The notes beneath the pieces are model-generated. The model was given only the letters and a program-made list of their open reading frames with translations, searched no databases and was not told the origin of the DNA. Positions 7,521 to 15,820 of a DNA stretch of 56,290 nucleotides are shown here, one piece after another. Source of the stretch: Ga0077555 sp031367895 (GTDB lineage Bacteria > Pseudomonadota > Alphaproteobacteria > Rhizobiales > Hyphomicrobiaceae). The position numbers and the translations under genes are program-made. The stretch covers positions 1-56,290 of the forward strand of contig JANLQP010000009.1 in assembly GCA_031367895.1 (NCBI GenBank). Reading direction: 5' to 3'. Each line of letters opens with the position of its first letter. The stretch's first letter is position 1.

Positions 7521-8549
7521 TCACCTGTTCGTCAGTTTCAACTCGATGCGGCGGTTGCGGCGCAGCACGTCATCGGCGGTGCCTTCTTCCAGCGGCGCGA
7601 ACTCGCCGTAGCCGGCCGCCACGAGCCGGCGCGGTGAGACGCCGCGGCTGATCAGATACTTCACGACGGATGTGGCGCGGGCGCTGGAAAGCTCCCAGTT
7701 CGAGGGAAAATCGCGGCTCGCGATTTTGCGGCTATCGGTGTGACCGTCAACCTGGAGCGCCCAATCGATCTCGGCCGGAATCTGCCGTTCGAGTTCGACG
7801 ATGGCGCCGGCCAGCGCATCGATTGCCCCCAAGCCTTCTGGCGTCATCTGCGCCTGCCCCGAGGGGAACAGCACCTCGGACTGGAACACGAAGCGGTCGC
7901 CGACGACGCGGATATCGCGGCGATCCTTCAGCAGCTCGCGCAGGCGCCCGAAGAAGTCCGAACGGTAGCGCTGCAACTCCTGCACCTGCCGCGCCAGCAC
8001 GACGTTGAGGCGGGCGCCGAGATCGGAGATGCGCGTCTGCGCGTCCTTGTCCTTGGCTTCGGCCGCCTGCAACGCCTCGTTCAGCGCGGCGATCTGGCGA
8101 CGCAAATTGAGCAACTGCTGGTTGAGCAGATCCACCTTCACCAGCGCCTCGCTGGCAATGCCCTTCTCGTCGGTCAGCGCCTTGTCCAGGTTGGCGATAC
8201 GTGCCGCCGCTTCGCTGGCACCCTTGTCGCCCAGTCCGGCGGCACCAGTGAGATTGGCGTTCTCCTCCTTGAGCGACGAGAGAGACGCCTGCAGCGCCGC
8301 CATCTCGTCCTCGAGGCTCTTGCCCTTGCCCTTCTCCAGCGACAGCAGACTCGTCAATTCAGAGATCTGGCGGGTGAGCTTGCGCAGCACCGTGTCCTTG
8401 CCGGAAGATTCCTGGCTGACGAAGAACTGCGACAACATGAAGATCGACAGCAGGAACGTGACCGTCAGCAGCAGCGTCGAGAGCACATCGACGTAGCCTG
8501 GCCAGAATTCACCGTACTCGGTGCCTTTGCGGTTGCGTCCGCGTGCCAT
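7521..8549 (-). CDS. OmpA/MotB-type peptidoglycan-binding protein with N-terminal membrane anchor
   Basis: This 342-residue protein has a MotB-like plan. A cytoplasmic start containing WPGYVDVLSTLLLTVTFLL leads into one membrane helix (about residues 20-45). A long coiled coil (about residues 50-190) with heptad-like leucines follows, then a C-terminal OmpA-like domain with QVDGHTDS and LSSARATSVVKYL that binds peptidoglycan. The Asp in the helix start (GYVDVLST) sits where MotB carries its proton-binding Asp. It is the second gene of an operon, three bases after the MotA/TolQ-like gene. Together they form an ion-driven stator-like complex anchored to the wall. No flagellar genes are present, so a non-flagellar role in envelope energy transduction is likely. 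Confidence 0.85.
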   Translation of the reverse strand: MARGRNRKGTEYGEFWPGYVDVLSTLLLTVTFLLSIFMLSQFFVSQESSGKDTVLRKLTRQISELTSLLSLEKGKGKSLEDEMAALQASLSSLKEENANLTGAAGLGDKGASEAAARIANLDKALTDEKGIASEALVKVDLLNQQLLNLRRQIAALNEALQAAEAKDKDAQTRISDLGARLNVVLARQVQELQRYRSDFFGRLRELLKDRRDIRVVGDRFVFQSEVLFPSGQAQMTPEGLGAIDALAGAIVELERQIPAEIDWALQVDGHTDSRKIASRDFPSNWELSSARATSVVKYLISRGVSPRRLVAAGYGEFAPLEEGTADDVLRRNRRIELKLTNR

Positions 8550-8552
8550 CGG

Positions 8553-9629
8553 CTAGCCTCCGCGTTGCTGCGACATGGCATTAGCGAGGTTGGTCAGCGC
8601 GCTCGCCACCTCGGCTTGCCGCACCGCCTGCTCATCCGCCCAGCCGCGCACGATGTTCTGCTCGGCGCGCATCTGGCGGACGAGTTGATCGACACCGACA
8701 GCCAGATCACGCACGGCCTGGTCGCCGACACTTGGGCCGGTAATCTGGCCTGCCGCAGGCGCGTGCGCACCATTGGCCGAGATCAATTGCACCTGCGCCG
8801 AAAGCTCAGCGATGGCGCGCTGCATGTCGTAGGCGGCGACGGCCAATTGACGCGTCGCCTGATCCGAAGTGGCACCACTGCCGGCAGGCGTCAGCTCGGT
8901 AATGCCTGAAAGCCATTCCTCGAGCTCATTGTAGAAGCGATTGTGTGCGTGGCTCGCCTGCAGATCGAGGAACCCGAGGATCAGCGAGCCGGCGAGGCCC
9001 ATCAGCGAGGACGAGAACGCGGTACCCATGCCCTTCAATGGCGCGGCGAGGCCTTGTTTCAATTCCTCGAAAACCAGCACGCTGTCGGATTGCTTGGTGT
9101 CGAGTGTGTTGATGACGTTGCCGACCGACTGGATGGTTTCGAGCAGGCCCCAGAACGTGCCGAGCAGGCCGAGGAAGACGAGGAGACCGACGAGATACCG
9201 GCCGGTATCGCGCACCTCGTCCAACCGGCCGCCGATCGAGTCCATGATCGAACGCATGGAGGTCGTGGACAATGACAGGTGCCCGGTGCGGTCGCGCAGC
9301 ATGGTGGCGATCGGCGCCAGCAGCACGGGCTTGTGCTCGATGGCCAAGCCCGGATCGGCGATGCGGAAGGCGTTGATCCAGCGGATCTCGGGGTAGAGGC
9401 GCACCACCTGCCCGAAGGCCCGGAGGACACCGATCATGAGCACGCCGGTGATCAAGCCGTTCAGAACCGGATTGGTTGCGAATGCAACAAAGAGCTGCTT
9501 CGAGATGATCGCGACGATCAGGCAGACCAGGGCCAGGAAGATCAACATGCCCCACAGGAACGGCGCCGGCGTGTTGAGCACGCGGTGCAGCGGTCGGGAA
9601 CTCTGGTCGGTTACGCGCATCTTGGCCAT
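8553..9629 (-). CDS. MotA/TolQ/ExbB-family proton-channel protein
   Basis: This 358-residue inner-membrane protein has an N-terminal pair of hydrophobic helices (about residues 25-70), a cytoplasmic stretch, then the channel helices LVGLLVFLGLLGTFWGLLET and MGTAFSSSLMGLAGSLILGF. These carry the TolQ/MotA signatures GTFWGL and TAFSSSLMGL. The C-terminal third is soluble, rich in Gln and Ala and probably helical. It is followed after three bases by the OmpA/MotB-like gene, so the two products should assemble as channel and wall anchor. Unlike Zorya ZorA/ZorB, no helicase or nuclease partner is adjacent. The start has GGAGAG five bases upstream. Confidence 0.88.
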   Translation of the reverse strand: MAKMRVTDQSSRPLHRVLNTPAPFLWGMLIFLALVCLIVAIISKQLFVAFATNPVLNGLITGVLMIGVLRAFGQVVRLYPEIRWINAFRIADPGLAIEHKPVLLAPIATMLRDRTGHLSLSTTSMRSIMDSIGGRLDEVRDTGRYLVGLLVFLGLLGTFWGLLETIQSVGNVINTLDTKQSDSVLVFEELKQGLAAPLKGMGTAFSSSLMGLAGSLILGFLDLQASHAHNRFYNELEEWLSGITELTPAGSGATSDQATRQLAVAAYDMQRAIAELSAQVQLISANGAHAPAAGQITGPSVGDQAVRDLAVGVDQLVRQMRAEQNIVRGWADEQAVRQAEVASALTNLANAMSQQRGG

Positions 9630-9926
9630 TCGGTCTCTCCGCGGTCTTCGCGCAACGGCTGTGCAAAACTTAAAACATGATCATGGCAAGACAACCACAC
9701 TGTGCCTTTTTGTTTGCGGGCCGCGCAGCGCAGCTGTTTCGACGGTCACGACTGCTTGCCTTCCGGTCGGCCACAGCCGTGTTTTCAGCCGATTCGCGGC
9801 CTGTCCGCTATTGTTGCGGCGCCATATCATTGCGATTTGATCACACTGGCACGGTGCATGCTTCTGACGTTGCGGGTGTCGACGGCCGGAGCAAGGCTCG
9901 GATTTTTGGTCAGAAAAGAGACAACG

Positions 9927-10601
9927 ATGCCGCTTCGATCAGCTCTGGCAGTAGCGCTTCTGCTGTTCGCCACAGGCGTCAGCGCCGAAACCATCCCGCC
10001 GTCAGGCTACGCGTTCAAGGCGGCCGAACCCTGCATCGAGAACCCCGAGCGGGCATCGAAACCACAACGGCCGGGTGATGCGGTCTATCGCGCCTGCGAC
10101 GACCAGATGGCGATCCTGAGCAAGGGGCTCGAGCAGGCCAAAGCGCAAGGCAAGCTGCTGCTGGTGACCTTCGGCGCGCCCTGGTGCCCCGTCTGCGCCA
10201 ACCTGCAAAAGCTGCTGCCAGCCGATGGCGTGCTGCGCCACACGGGCGACGCGCTCGACTACGGCCACACGTTCCATCACATCGAGATCGCGCTCTCGAC
10301 CCTTCACAACGGCAAGATCACGCCGATCCCGAGCGGCGACGCGGTCTTGAGCGCGGTGCTGTTTCGCGCCCCCGGCACGAAGCTGCGGGCGATCCCGTTC
10401 CTGGCTGTCATCGACCCGGTAAAGCCGGACCGCGCCTGGGCGCGCAACATGGACGATGTCTACCAGGCGGACGGCAAGATCGAGGCTCAACGCATGCGGG
10501 CGCTGCTCGGCGACGCACATGCCTATCTCACGAGTGGCGGCCCTGCGCCGAACGAGCCCGGCTGGTTCCGCCGCAAGCTCACCAAGTGGTTCGGGATTTG
10601 A
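9927..10601 (+). CDS. Periplasmic thioredoxin-fold protein with WCPVC motif
   Basis: This 224-residue exported protein has a classical signal peptide (MPLRSALAVALLLFATGVSA, cut near residue 20) and a thioredoxin-like domain. LLLVTFGAPWCPVCANLQKLL carries a redox-active CxxC. The ATG at 9927 is chosen because AAAAGAG lies six bases before it and the signal sequence begins there; the frame stays open further upstream without support. The long spacing after the motif and the FLAVIDP strand resemble thioredoxin-family proteins of the DUF899/thioredoxin_7 type. It probably acts as a periplasmic thiol-disulfide reductase or protein repair factor. Neighbours give no substrate clue; the next kilobase is non-coding. 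Confidence 0.82.
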   Translation: MPLRSALAVALLLFATGVSAETIPPSGYAFKAAEPCIENPERASKPQRPGDAVYRACDDQMAILSKGLEQAKAQGKLLLVTFGAPWCPVCANLQKLLPADGVLRHTGDALDYGHTFHHIEIALSTLHNGKITPIPSGDAVLSAVLFRAPGTKLRAIPFLAVIDPVKPDRAWARNMDDVYQADGKIEAQRMRALLGDAHAYLTSGGPAPNEPGWFRRKLTKWFGI

Positions 10602-10805
10602 GCCGCGCCGGTTCGTGACTTGAGGGGTAGACGCTTGTCCCGGCAGTCAATCGGCATGCAGTCCTCAAGGGTCTGCCCCGATCGACGACATTATCGATCC
10701 CGCGACCACCGGCCCCCAAAGTTATCCCCCTCGCCCTGTGGCGTTGCATTCTTGCCGCCATCCCGTTGCGTCACACGTGACGCGTGTCCAGGGCTGCGAC
10801 GTCGA

Positions 10806-11013
10806 GCTGTGTTGCAGGACACGACAGAGTTCAGCTTCAAGCGCGAGCGCCCCGAGTTGATCGGCTTCACGAAAAGCATTCGCACCGGCAACAGCAAGGA
10901 TCGCCGCAAGAGCGTGCATTCGGTCTGCGGCATCCTCTTGCATACGAGCCTCGCAGTGACGACAGACGGTCTTCGTTGGGCATGGCTGCGGTCAAGTTCT
11001 GGACGCGAGAAAA
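10806..11013 (+). pseudogene. IS4/IS50 (Tn5)-type transposase fragment, frameshifted
   Basis: The plus strand reads VLQDTTEFSFKRE then ILLHTSLAVTTDGL in one frame, and LGMAAVKFWTRE in the next frame. Adding one base near 10973-10975 joins them into the continuous segment expected in Tn5-type DDE transposases. The Asp of QDTTEF corresponds to the first catalytic Asp of IS50 transposase. About 70 of the usual 450-480 residues remain, with no start, no stop and no second or third catalytic residue. Homology stops exactly where the GAAAATGGGGACAGTT palindromic element begins, which suggests that insertion or recombination there destroyed the rest. Confidence 0.75.
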
Positions 11014-11104
11014 TGGGGACAGTTCGAAAATCGGGACAGTTTCCATTCGTCGACATCGCCATGCACGTGCACCACAACCGAAAATGGTAACTGTCCCCAT
11101 TTTC
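11009..11104. repeat. 96-bp element with perfect 16-bp inverted repeat ends
   Basis: GAAAATGGGGACAGTT (11009-11024) and AACTGTCCCCATTTTC (11089-11104) are exact reverse complements. A second imperfect copy, CGAAAATCGGGACAGTTTCC, lies just inside the left end. The GGGGACAGTT core resembles repeats that accompany REP-associated tyrosine transposases (RAYT), but no RAYT gene is present here. The element interrupts the transposase remnant. Confidence 0.7.
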
Positions 11105-11570
11105 AAACGATGTCGAAGCGGACGACGTTGCTTCCGACGAGAAATGGGACGAGAAATGGGGACGGGCACGAATTTCGCGCAAGCCCAGACCGTATGCGAC
11201 AGCCGAAAAACGGCAACGGTCGCCTTTTATTCTAACGAATAGCATCGGAACGACTCCTTGACGCCGCGTTCGTAGCATTCTGTGCTCAGAATTTCGGTGA
11301 ATAAAGGGGGGGCAGTTACCGTTGCCGAAGGCGCGTGCTTCCAGCACGACGGGTCGGTGCGGCAGCCACGGAATTGCAGCCACTGCACGATCATCTGCTC
11401 GACATCCTGAAGGCATCACCGAGACGCTTCTGCGACATGCTGAAGGCGTGACGGCGCGAGCGCGCGCGATCGAACGAAAATCATCAGATGCCTTGCGGGG
11501 GGTCATAGGTTGAGGGAATGACCCAGCTTACTGACGAAGGCCGCAGCTGCACCACCGATTTCAGCAATTT

Positions 11571-11617
11571 TCAGAAGCTGACATTTTCAGAAGCTGACAC
11601 TTCAGAAGCTGACACTT
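11571..11617. repeat. Three tandem copies of a 15-16 bp unit
   Basis: Two exact copies of TTTTCAGAAGCTGACA are followed by CTTCAGAAGCTGACA. The array ends 16 bases before the first possible start of the MFS gene, so it lies in its leader. No function is evident. Confidence 0.85.
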
Positions 11618-11632
11618 GGACTGCCGTCGACG

Positions 11633-12898
11633 ATGGCCTATGCTGCAACGATGTCCAAGCACGAAAACGCCAAGCTCGACCTTGCCACGTTGCGTGCCAT
11701 CCCGTCTGGAATCTGGGCGCTCGGCGTCGTCGCCCTGTTGATGGATATCTCATCGGAGATGATCCATGCGCTGCTCCCCATCTATCTCGTGACGGTCATG
11801 GGCGTCTCGGTGCTGACCGTCGGGATCATCGAGGGCATCACGGAAGCCACCGCGGCCATCGTCAAAATCTTCTCCGGTGCGATCAGCGACAAGCTCGGCA
11901 AACGTAAGATGCTCGCCGTCATCGGCTATGGGCTGGCAGCCTTCACAAAGCCAGTTTTCCCACTGGCCGGCGCAGTCGGTTGGGTGGTTGCTGCGCGCTT
12001 CATCGACCGGATCGGCAAAGGCATCCGGGGAGCGCCGCGCGACGCGCTGATGGCCGATATCAGCCCCGAACACTTGCGCGGCGCGAGCTTCGGCCTCCGC
12101 CAGTCGCTCGACACGATCGGTGCGTTTGTGGGGCCGCTCCTTGCGATTCTTTTGATGTGGCTGTTCGCCAACAACATCACAGCCGTGTTCTGGTTCGCGG
12201 TGATTCCCGCCTTCCTGGCGATGTTTTTCATGATCTTCGGCGTACAGGAACCTGATCGGCCGCCGGGACTTCGCAAGGTGAAATCGCCGTTCAGCCGGGA
12301 AGAGCTCAAACGCCTCGGAAGTCGAGGGTACTGGTCCGTTGTCGCCGTCGCGGTGGTGTTCACATTGGCGCGCTTCAGCGAGGCCTTCCTGCTGCTCAAG
12401 GCACAATCCACTGGCTTGCCCATCATGCTTGTGCCGGCTGTCATGGTCGTCATGAACCTCGTCTACGCCCTCGCCGCCTATCCAGCTGGCGTGCTGTCGG
12501 ACACGGGTGGTCGAGTTCGGGTGCTCGTCGTCGGCCTATCAGTCCTCGTCATTGCCGATCTCGTCCTGGCGTTTTCGACCGGTGTCATTGGGGTGATGAT
12601 CGGTGTGGCGCTTTGGGGGCTGCACATGGGCCTCACGCAAGGGCTTCTGACGACGATGATCGCAGACGAGGCGCCAGCCGAGCTGCGTGGTACAGCCTTC
12701 GGGATGTACAATCTGCTGACCGGGCTGGCGCTGCTTGCCGCGAGCATCATCGCGGGTGCGCTTTGGGAATGGGTTGGGCCGAAAGCGACGTTTCTTGCTG
12801 GCGCCGCCTTCACGGCCGTATCGCTCATCGGTTTTGTCGTTCTCGCCCGCCGGCCCGCCAATCAATACACTGCCGAAAACAGCAAGCCGCAACCGTGA
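11633..12898 (+). CDS. Major facilitator superfamily permease
   Basis: This 421-residue protein has about twelve hydrophobic segments in two six-helix halves. The cytoplasmic loop between helices 2 and 3 carries GAISDKLGKRKM, the MFS motif A (G-x3-D-x2-G-x-R-K/R), and a second-half equivalent GVLSDTGGRVRV is visible. The stretch RFIDRIGKGIRGAPRDALMAD is typical of a group of putative drug or solute exporters common in Proteobacteria. The start is uncertain: ATG at 11633 or 11651, neither with a clear ribosome binding site; 11633 is given. It is alone on its strand. Substrate cannot be predicted; efflux of small molecules is most likely. Confidence 0.88.
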   Translation: MAYAATMSKHENAKLDLATLRAIPSGIWALGVVALLMDISSEMIHALLPIYLVTVMGVSVLTVGIIEGITEATAAIVKIFSGAISDKLGKRKMLAVIGYGLAAFTKPVFPLAGAVGWVVAARFIDRIGKGIRGAPRDALMADISPEHLRGASFGLRQSLDTIGAFVGPLLAILLMWLFANNITAVFWFAVIPAFLAMFFMIFGVQEPDRPPGLRKVKSPFSREELKRLGSRGYWSVVAVAVVFTLARFSEAFLLLKAQSTGLPIMLVPAVMVVMNLVYALAAYPAGVLSDTGGRVRVLVVGLSVLVIADLVLAFSTGVIGVMIGVALWGLHMGLTQGLLTTMIADEAPAELRGTAFGMYNLLTGLALLAASIIAGALWEWVGPKATFLAGAAFTAVSLIGFVVLARRPANQYTAENSKPQP

Positions 12899-13348
12899 TA
12901 CAGGTTTTGTGCAATTCAATAATCACGGAAGGTGCCAACCGCCTGATTTATTCAATCGAAGCCGTTGCGAGACTTCCATGAAGTGCGTGCGCTTTTGGCA
13001 TCCACTGCTCTCTCATAAAGCCGAAGAATAGGCGTCGGTTTCAGCCACCGGCACGATGATCGCAACGGGTCAATACACCATAGGTCCACCGTCGAAGACG
13101 GTCGCCTTTACACTCGAAACCGCAATTGTTCCGTGAAAAGGAGTGGGGCTGCGAAGCGCCGCGACGCAGCGAGGGAAAGCCTTCCCACTGGATCCCTCGG
13201 CCGGACCGTGTCCCCTACCCGCACCCGTCGCGTCTGTCGTCGCTGCAGGCGCTGGCGCGATCGTGTTGACCGGCGCAACGACAGGCGTCTGCGGGTGTCC
13301 GCGGACGGTGTCAGCCCCATGGGTCTGACGCCGAGCCTGGAGTTTCGC
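12899..13348. other. Intergenic region between convergent MFS and SMP-30 genes
   Basis: These 450 bases separate two convergent genes. They contain the CCATGG-centred palindrome at 13307-13332. The first 100 bases are relatively AT-rich and the rest GC-rich. I see no coding region with a ribosome binding site. Confidence 0.55.
13307..13332. repeat. Dispersed palindrome with CCATGG centre, copy 2
   Basis: The palindrome reads GGTGTCAGCCCC then ATGGGTCTGACGCC, symmetric except for scattered mismatches, and shares the GTCAG-CCCATGGGTCTG core with the copy at 4894-4918. It lies 16 bases beyond the stop codon of the SMP-30 gene, again at a gene 3' end. Confidence 0.55.
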
Positions 13349-14308
13349 TCAAAAGCGCCACTGCACCGGCTCGGCGCCGGCAATGGGCGACTTGAAGCTC
13401 GGGATGCCGGAGCCCGCGAGGTTGCCGAGATAGACCGTCTTCAGGTCTGGCCCGCCGAACGCGACGCTGGCGATGTTCTTCAGCGGCGACGTGACGCCGA
13501 CTTCGACATGGTGGCGCCCGCCTCTGTCGGCATTGAAGAACGCCTCACCTTCGGCGACCTTTGCCGGCTCGGAACCGTCGACGACCAGCGTGCGCTGACC
13601 CGACGTCTCGATGCGAACGACGCGGTTCGAGCAGACGCAGGCAACCCAAACGCCGCCCTCGCAATCGAACGCGAACCCATCCGGGAATTCGCCGGCGCCG
13701 AACTCGTGCACGGTCTCGCGGCGGCCGAGCTTGCTGCCCTTGATCGCGAACCGCGAGATGCGCTTGCCCGAGGTTTCGTTGACGTAGACCCACTTGCCCG
13801 TGGGATCGACGCGGCATTCGTTGGTGAAGCCGAGCCCGTCAGCGACGATGTGGGCGCCTTTCGCATCGCGGCGCACGATGAAGCCGTCGGCATGAAGCGG
13901 GCGCATGGCGAGTTCACGCGGGAACGCCCGCGTCGAGATCGAGATCCACTCGGTGGCGGCCGGATCGACACCGACAAAGTTGCACACGCGGAGCAGTTCG
14001 CCGTCGGCTTCGAACAGGTGCGGGAAGAGACGCCAGTCGCGATCGAGACGCCACACACCGCCGCCTGGGCCGAGATTGGCGATCAGGAACTCGCGGTTCT
14101 TGGTCATCGCGACGCCGTTCGGCAAGAAGCCCGGCGGCGCGCCGGCAATGTCGCGTTTCGGCTTGCCGACCTCGACGATGCCGGAATGATGGTCACCGGC
14201 GAACAGTTCGCCCTTGGCGGTCGTCAGCACGCACTCGGGGCGCTGCAAGCCATCGCCGATCCAGGTGATTGCGGCAAGGGGTATGAGCGGCGTCTCGGTG
14301 TTGGGCAT
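13349..14308 (-). CDS. SMP-30/gluconolactonase/LRE family beta-propeller protein
   Basis: This 319-residue protein belongs to the six-bladed propeller family that includes gluconolactonase and SMP-30 lactonases, which hydrolyse sugar or other lactones with one bound divalent metal. Recognisable pieces are PECVLTTAKGELFAGDH at the N-terminus, the metal-region motif GFTNECRVDPTGKWVYVNET, and FPDGFAFDCEGGVWVA, with the Asn and Asp ligands typical of the family. The ATG at 14308 is preceded by GGAG six bases upstream; the frame extends further without support. There is no signal peptide, so it is cytosolic. It is a single gene; a sugar-acid role beside the dehydratase cassette about 8 kb away is only speculation. 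Confidence 0.85.
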   Translation of the reverse strand: MPNTETPLIPLAAITWIGDGLQRPECVLTTAKGELFAGDHHSGIVEVGKPKRDIAGAPPGFLPNGVAMTKNREFLIANLGPGGGVWRLDRDWRLFPHLFEADGELLRVCNFVGVDPAATEWISISTRAFPRELAMRPLHADGFIVRRDAKGAHIVADGLGFTNECRVDPTGKWVYVNETSGKRISRFAIKGSKLGRRETVHEFGAGEFPDGFAFDCEGGVWVACVCSNRVVRIETSGQRTLVVDGSEPAKVAEGEAFFNADRGGRHHVEVGVTSPLKNIASVAFGGPDLKTVYLGNLAGSGIPSFKSPIAGAEPVQWRF

Positions 14309-14420
14309 GGTGGGCTCCGAATTGGTTCGGGGCCGAGTGTGCGGAGACTTTGTAGGTTGGGTCAAGCACTGCACTTGCACGCTGCTGCTGACACGCCGCC
14401 GCTGACGCGCTGGACACCAA

Positions 14421-14457
14421 CGAAAACGGGCGGCCCCTGCGAGCCGCCCGTCGAAAA
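14421..14457 (-). terminator. Rho-independent terminator after the L,D-transpeptidase gene
   Basis: A perfect 9-bp stem (ACGGGCGGC / GCCGCCCGT) with an eight-base loop lies about 20 bases after the transpeptidase stop. On the minus strand it is followed by TTTTCG. The flanking bases on both sides (CGAAAA and CGAAAAT) make it potentially active in both directions. Confidence 0.8.
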
Positions 14458-14476
14458 TCGTGACCGCGCGCGTCGC

Positions 14477-15301
14477 TTACTCAGCGGCTACGTCGGCGAC
14501 CTTCTTCTTCGCGACGACGCGCTTGGCGACGGCATAACGCGGACGCTGCTCGCCCGGCTCGCTGTAGGTCTCGGTGCCCGCAGGTGCAGCGCTCGGCGCG
14601 TAAGCCGTGGCGGCCGACGCCTGAACGGGAGTGATCGACGCCATGCGGCGACCGGATGCACGCGCCTCGCGCGGCGCGGGGCCCGATGACGGCGGCAAAC
14701 CGGCTTGTGCAACACCACCGCGGAACGTTGCCCACGTCACCGTCACTTTGGCGCCAACGGGAACACGCGGGAACAGATCGACCACATCCTGATTGTACAT
14801 CCGGATGCAACCCTTCGACACGGCCGAGCCGATCGTCCAGGGAGCGTCCGTGCCGTGAATCCGGTAGGTCGAGGACCCGAGATAAAGCCCACGTACGCCG
14901 AGCGGGTTCATCGGGTGGCCACCCGGCACCCAACGCGGCAGGCGTGGATTTTCGGCGATCATCGTCGGTGTCGGTGTCCACGACGGATTGATGCGCTTCT
15001 GGGTGACGGACGTGACACCCTGCCAGCGGCTCTGCTCGCGCGGGATCGCGATCGGATAGCTCAGCGCCTCACCCGTTTTCGTGATCAGATACAGGCGACG
15101 GTCACTGAAGCTGACAATGATCTGGCCGGCCGGGTGGGCTGGGCTAAACCGAATGACCTCACGCCCGCTACCGCCTTGCGTGGTGCCACCACCCCAAAGC
15201 GAATCCTGTTGCTGTGCCAGTGCCGTCGTCGTTCCTGCAACGGCAGAAAACGCGAGGCCAGCGGCCACCAGCAAGGCGCGGTTGATTGCGCGGTTCATCA
15301 T
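14477..15301 (-). CDS. L,D-transpeptidase (YkuD domain), exported
   Basis: This 274-residue periplasmic enzyme forms 3-3 cross-links in peptidoglycan or attaches proteins to it. Residues 1-30 are a signal peptide ending TTTALAQ. The YkuD domain spans about residues 55-190; the catalytic motif is H149-G-T, then S162-K-G-C165-I-R, with C165 the nucleophile. The C-terminal 80 residues are low-complexity, rich in Ala, Pro and Lys, and end KKKVADVAAE. Three ATGs are possible (15307, 15301, 15298); GGAG at 15308-15311 fits 15301 best with six bases of spacing. L,D-transpeptidases are numerous in Hyphomicrobiales, where 3-3 links are abundant and polar growth is common. It has its own terminator. 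Confidence 0.92.
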   Translation of the reverse strand: MMNRAINRALLVAAGLAFSAVAGTTTALAQQQDSLWGGGTTQGGSGREVIRFSPAHPAGQIIVSFSDRRLYLITKTGEALSYPIAIPREQSRWQGVTSVTQKRINPSWTPTPTMIAENPRLPRWVPGGHPMNPLGVRGLYLGSSTYRIHGTDAPWTIGSAVSKGCIRMYNQDVVDLFPRVPVGAKVTVTWATFRGGVAQAGLPPSSGPAPREARASGRRMASITPVQASAATAYAPSAAPAGTETYSEPGEQRPRYAVAKRVVAKKKVADVAAE

Positions 15302-15469
15302 AATCATCTCCAATCGTGCCGCTTTTCGGTCTCTTGGGCGCCTCAATCTAACACCCACGCACTTCGCAGTCGACAGGCTAATCGCAAGCCGTGAACATTG
15401 CGTTTAACCGCGTACCACGATGGGATCGTATTGAGGCAACTCCGATTTTTTGCTTCAGCACTTCGTTTC

Positions 15470-15514
15470 GTCAGTACCACTTGCGTTAGTACCACTTGCG
15501 TTAGTCCCACCTGC
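15470..15514. repeat. Three tandem 15-bp units
   Basis: The units read GTCAGTACCACTTGC, GTTAGTACCACTTGC and GTTAGTCCCACCTGC, with one to two changes between neighbours. No coding frame is supported here. Confidence 0.85.
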
Positions 15515-15791
15515 GGTCCGAAGACGGCCCACAGAACGGCCCGAGACGTGACTCTGTCGCTTTCACGGCGGCAGTCAGCCACGGTCTGGCTCAGATGGCA
15601 ACGGTACGCGCGGCCGCACCGCGCCGCAATTGGCCCCAGATTTCAAGGTTGCGGCTCGGTTGTGGGAAATCGGTCACACAACTGGCTGTTCGCAAGCCGG
15701 TTCGTGTCAGGCGGACCGCGTCGCGGGACCGGATTTCGCGGAACTGAGCATATCGAGGCCGCCAAACGTTCTCATTAAGTTCTGATTTTTA

Positions 15792-15820
15792 TTGACACCA
15801 CCTCGCGCGCCGATTATGGA
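15792..15820 (+). promoter_or_regulatory. Orphan sigma-70-like promoter sequence
   Basis: A perfect TTGACA (15792-15797) is followed after 17 bases by TATGGA (15815-15820). No gene starts downstream on the plus strand before the convergent surE gene, so it would drive a non-coding transcript if active. One consensus hexamer with correct spacing is weak evidence. Confidence 0.25.

Larger units (their letters stand above)
10602..11632. other. Gene-free kilobase with mobile-element remnants
   Basis: No intact gene is supported between the thioredoxin-like gene and the MFS gene. The region holds a frameshifted transposase fragment (10806-11013), a 96-bp inverted-repeat element (11009-11104), a direct repeat of GACGAGAAATGGG around 11136-11160, and a three-copy tandem repeat at 11571-11617. 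Long open frames on the minus strand over this stretch look like chance frames because they cross all of these elements. Confidence 0.7.

Noticed and set aside
7521..9629. MotA/OmpA pair as a Zorya defense system
   Set aside because: ZorC, ZorD or ZorE partners (nuclease, helicase) are absent, and both flanking genes are ordinary; the pair is retained as an unassigned stator-like unit.
10691..11506. 271-codon minus-strand open frame over the transposase remnant
   Set aside because: It crosses the inverted-repeat element and the plus-strand transposase remnant, and has no family features.
15470..15514. CRISPR array or clustered repeats
   Set aside because: Units are adjacent without spacers and only three in number; no cas genes are present.
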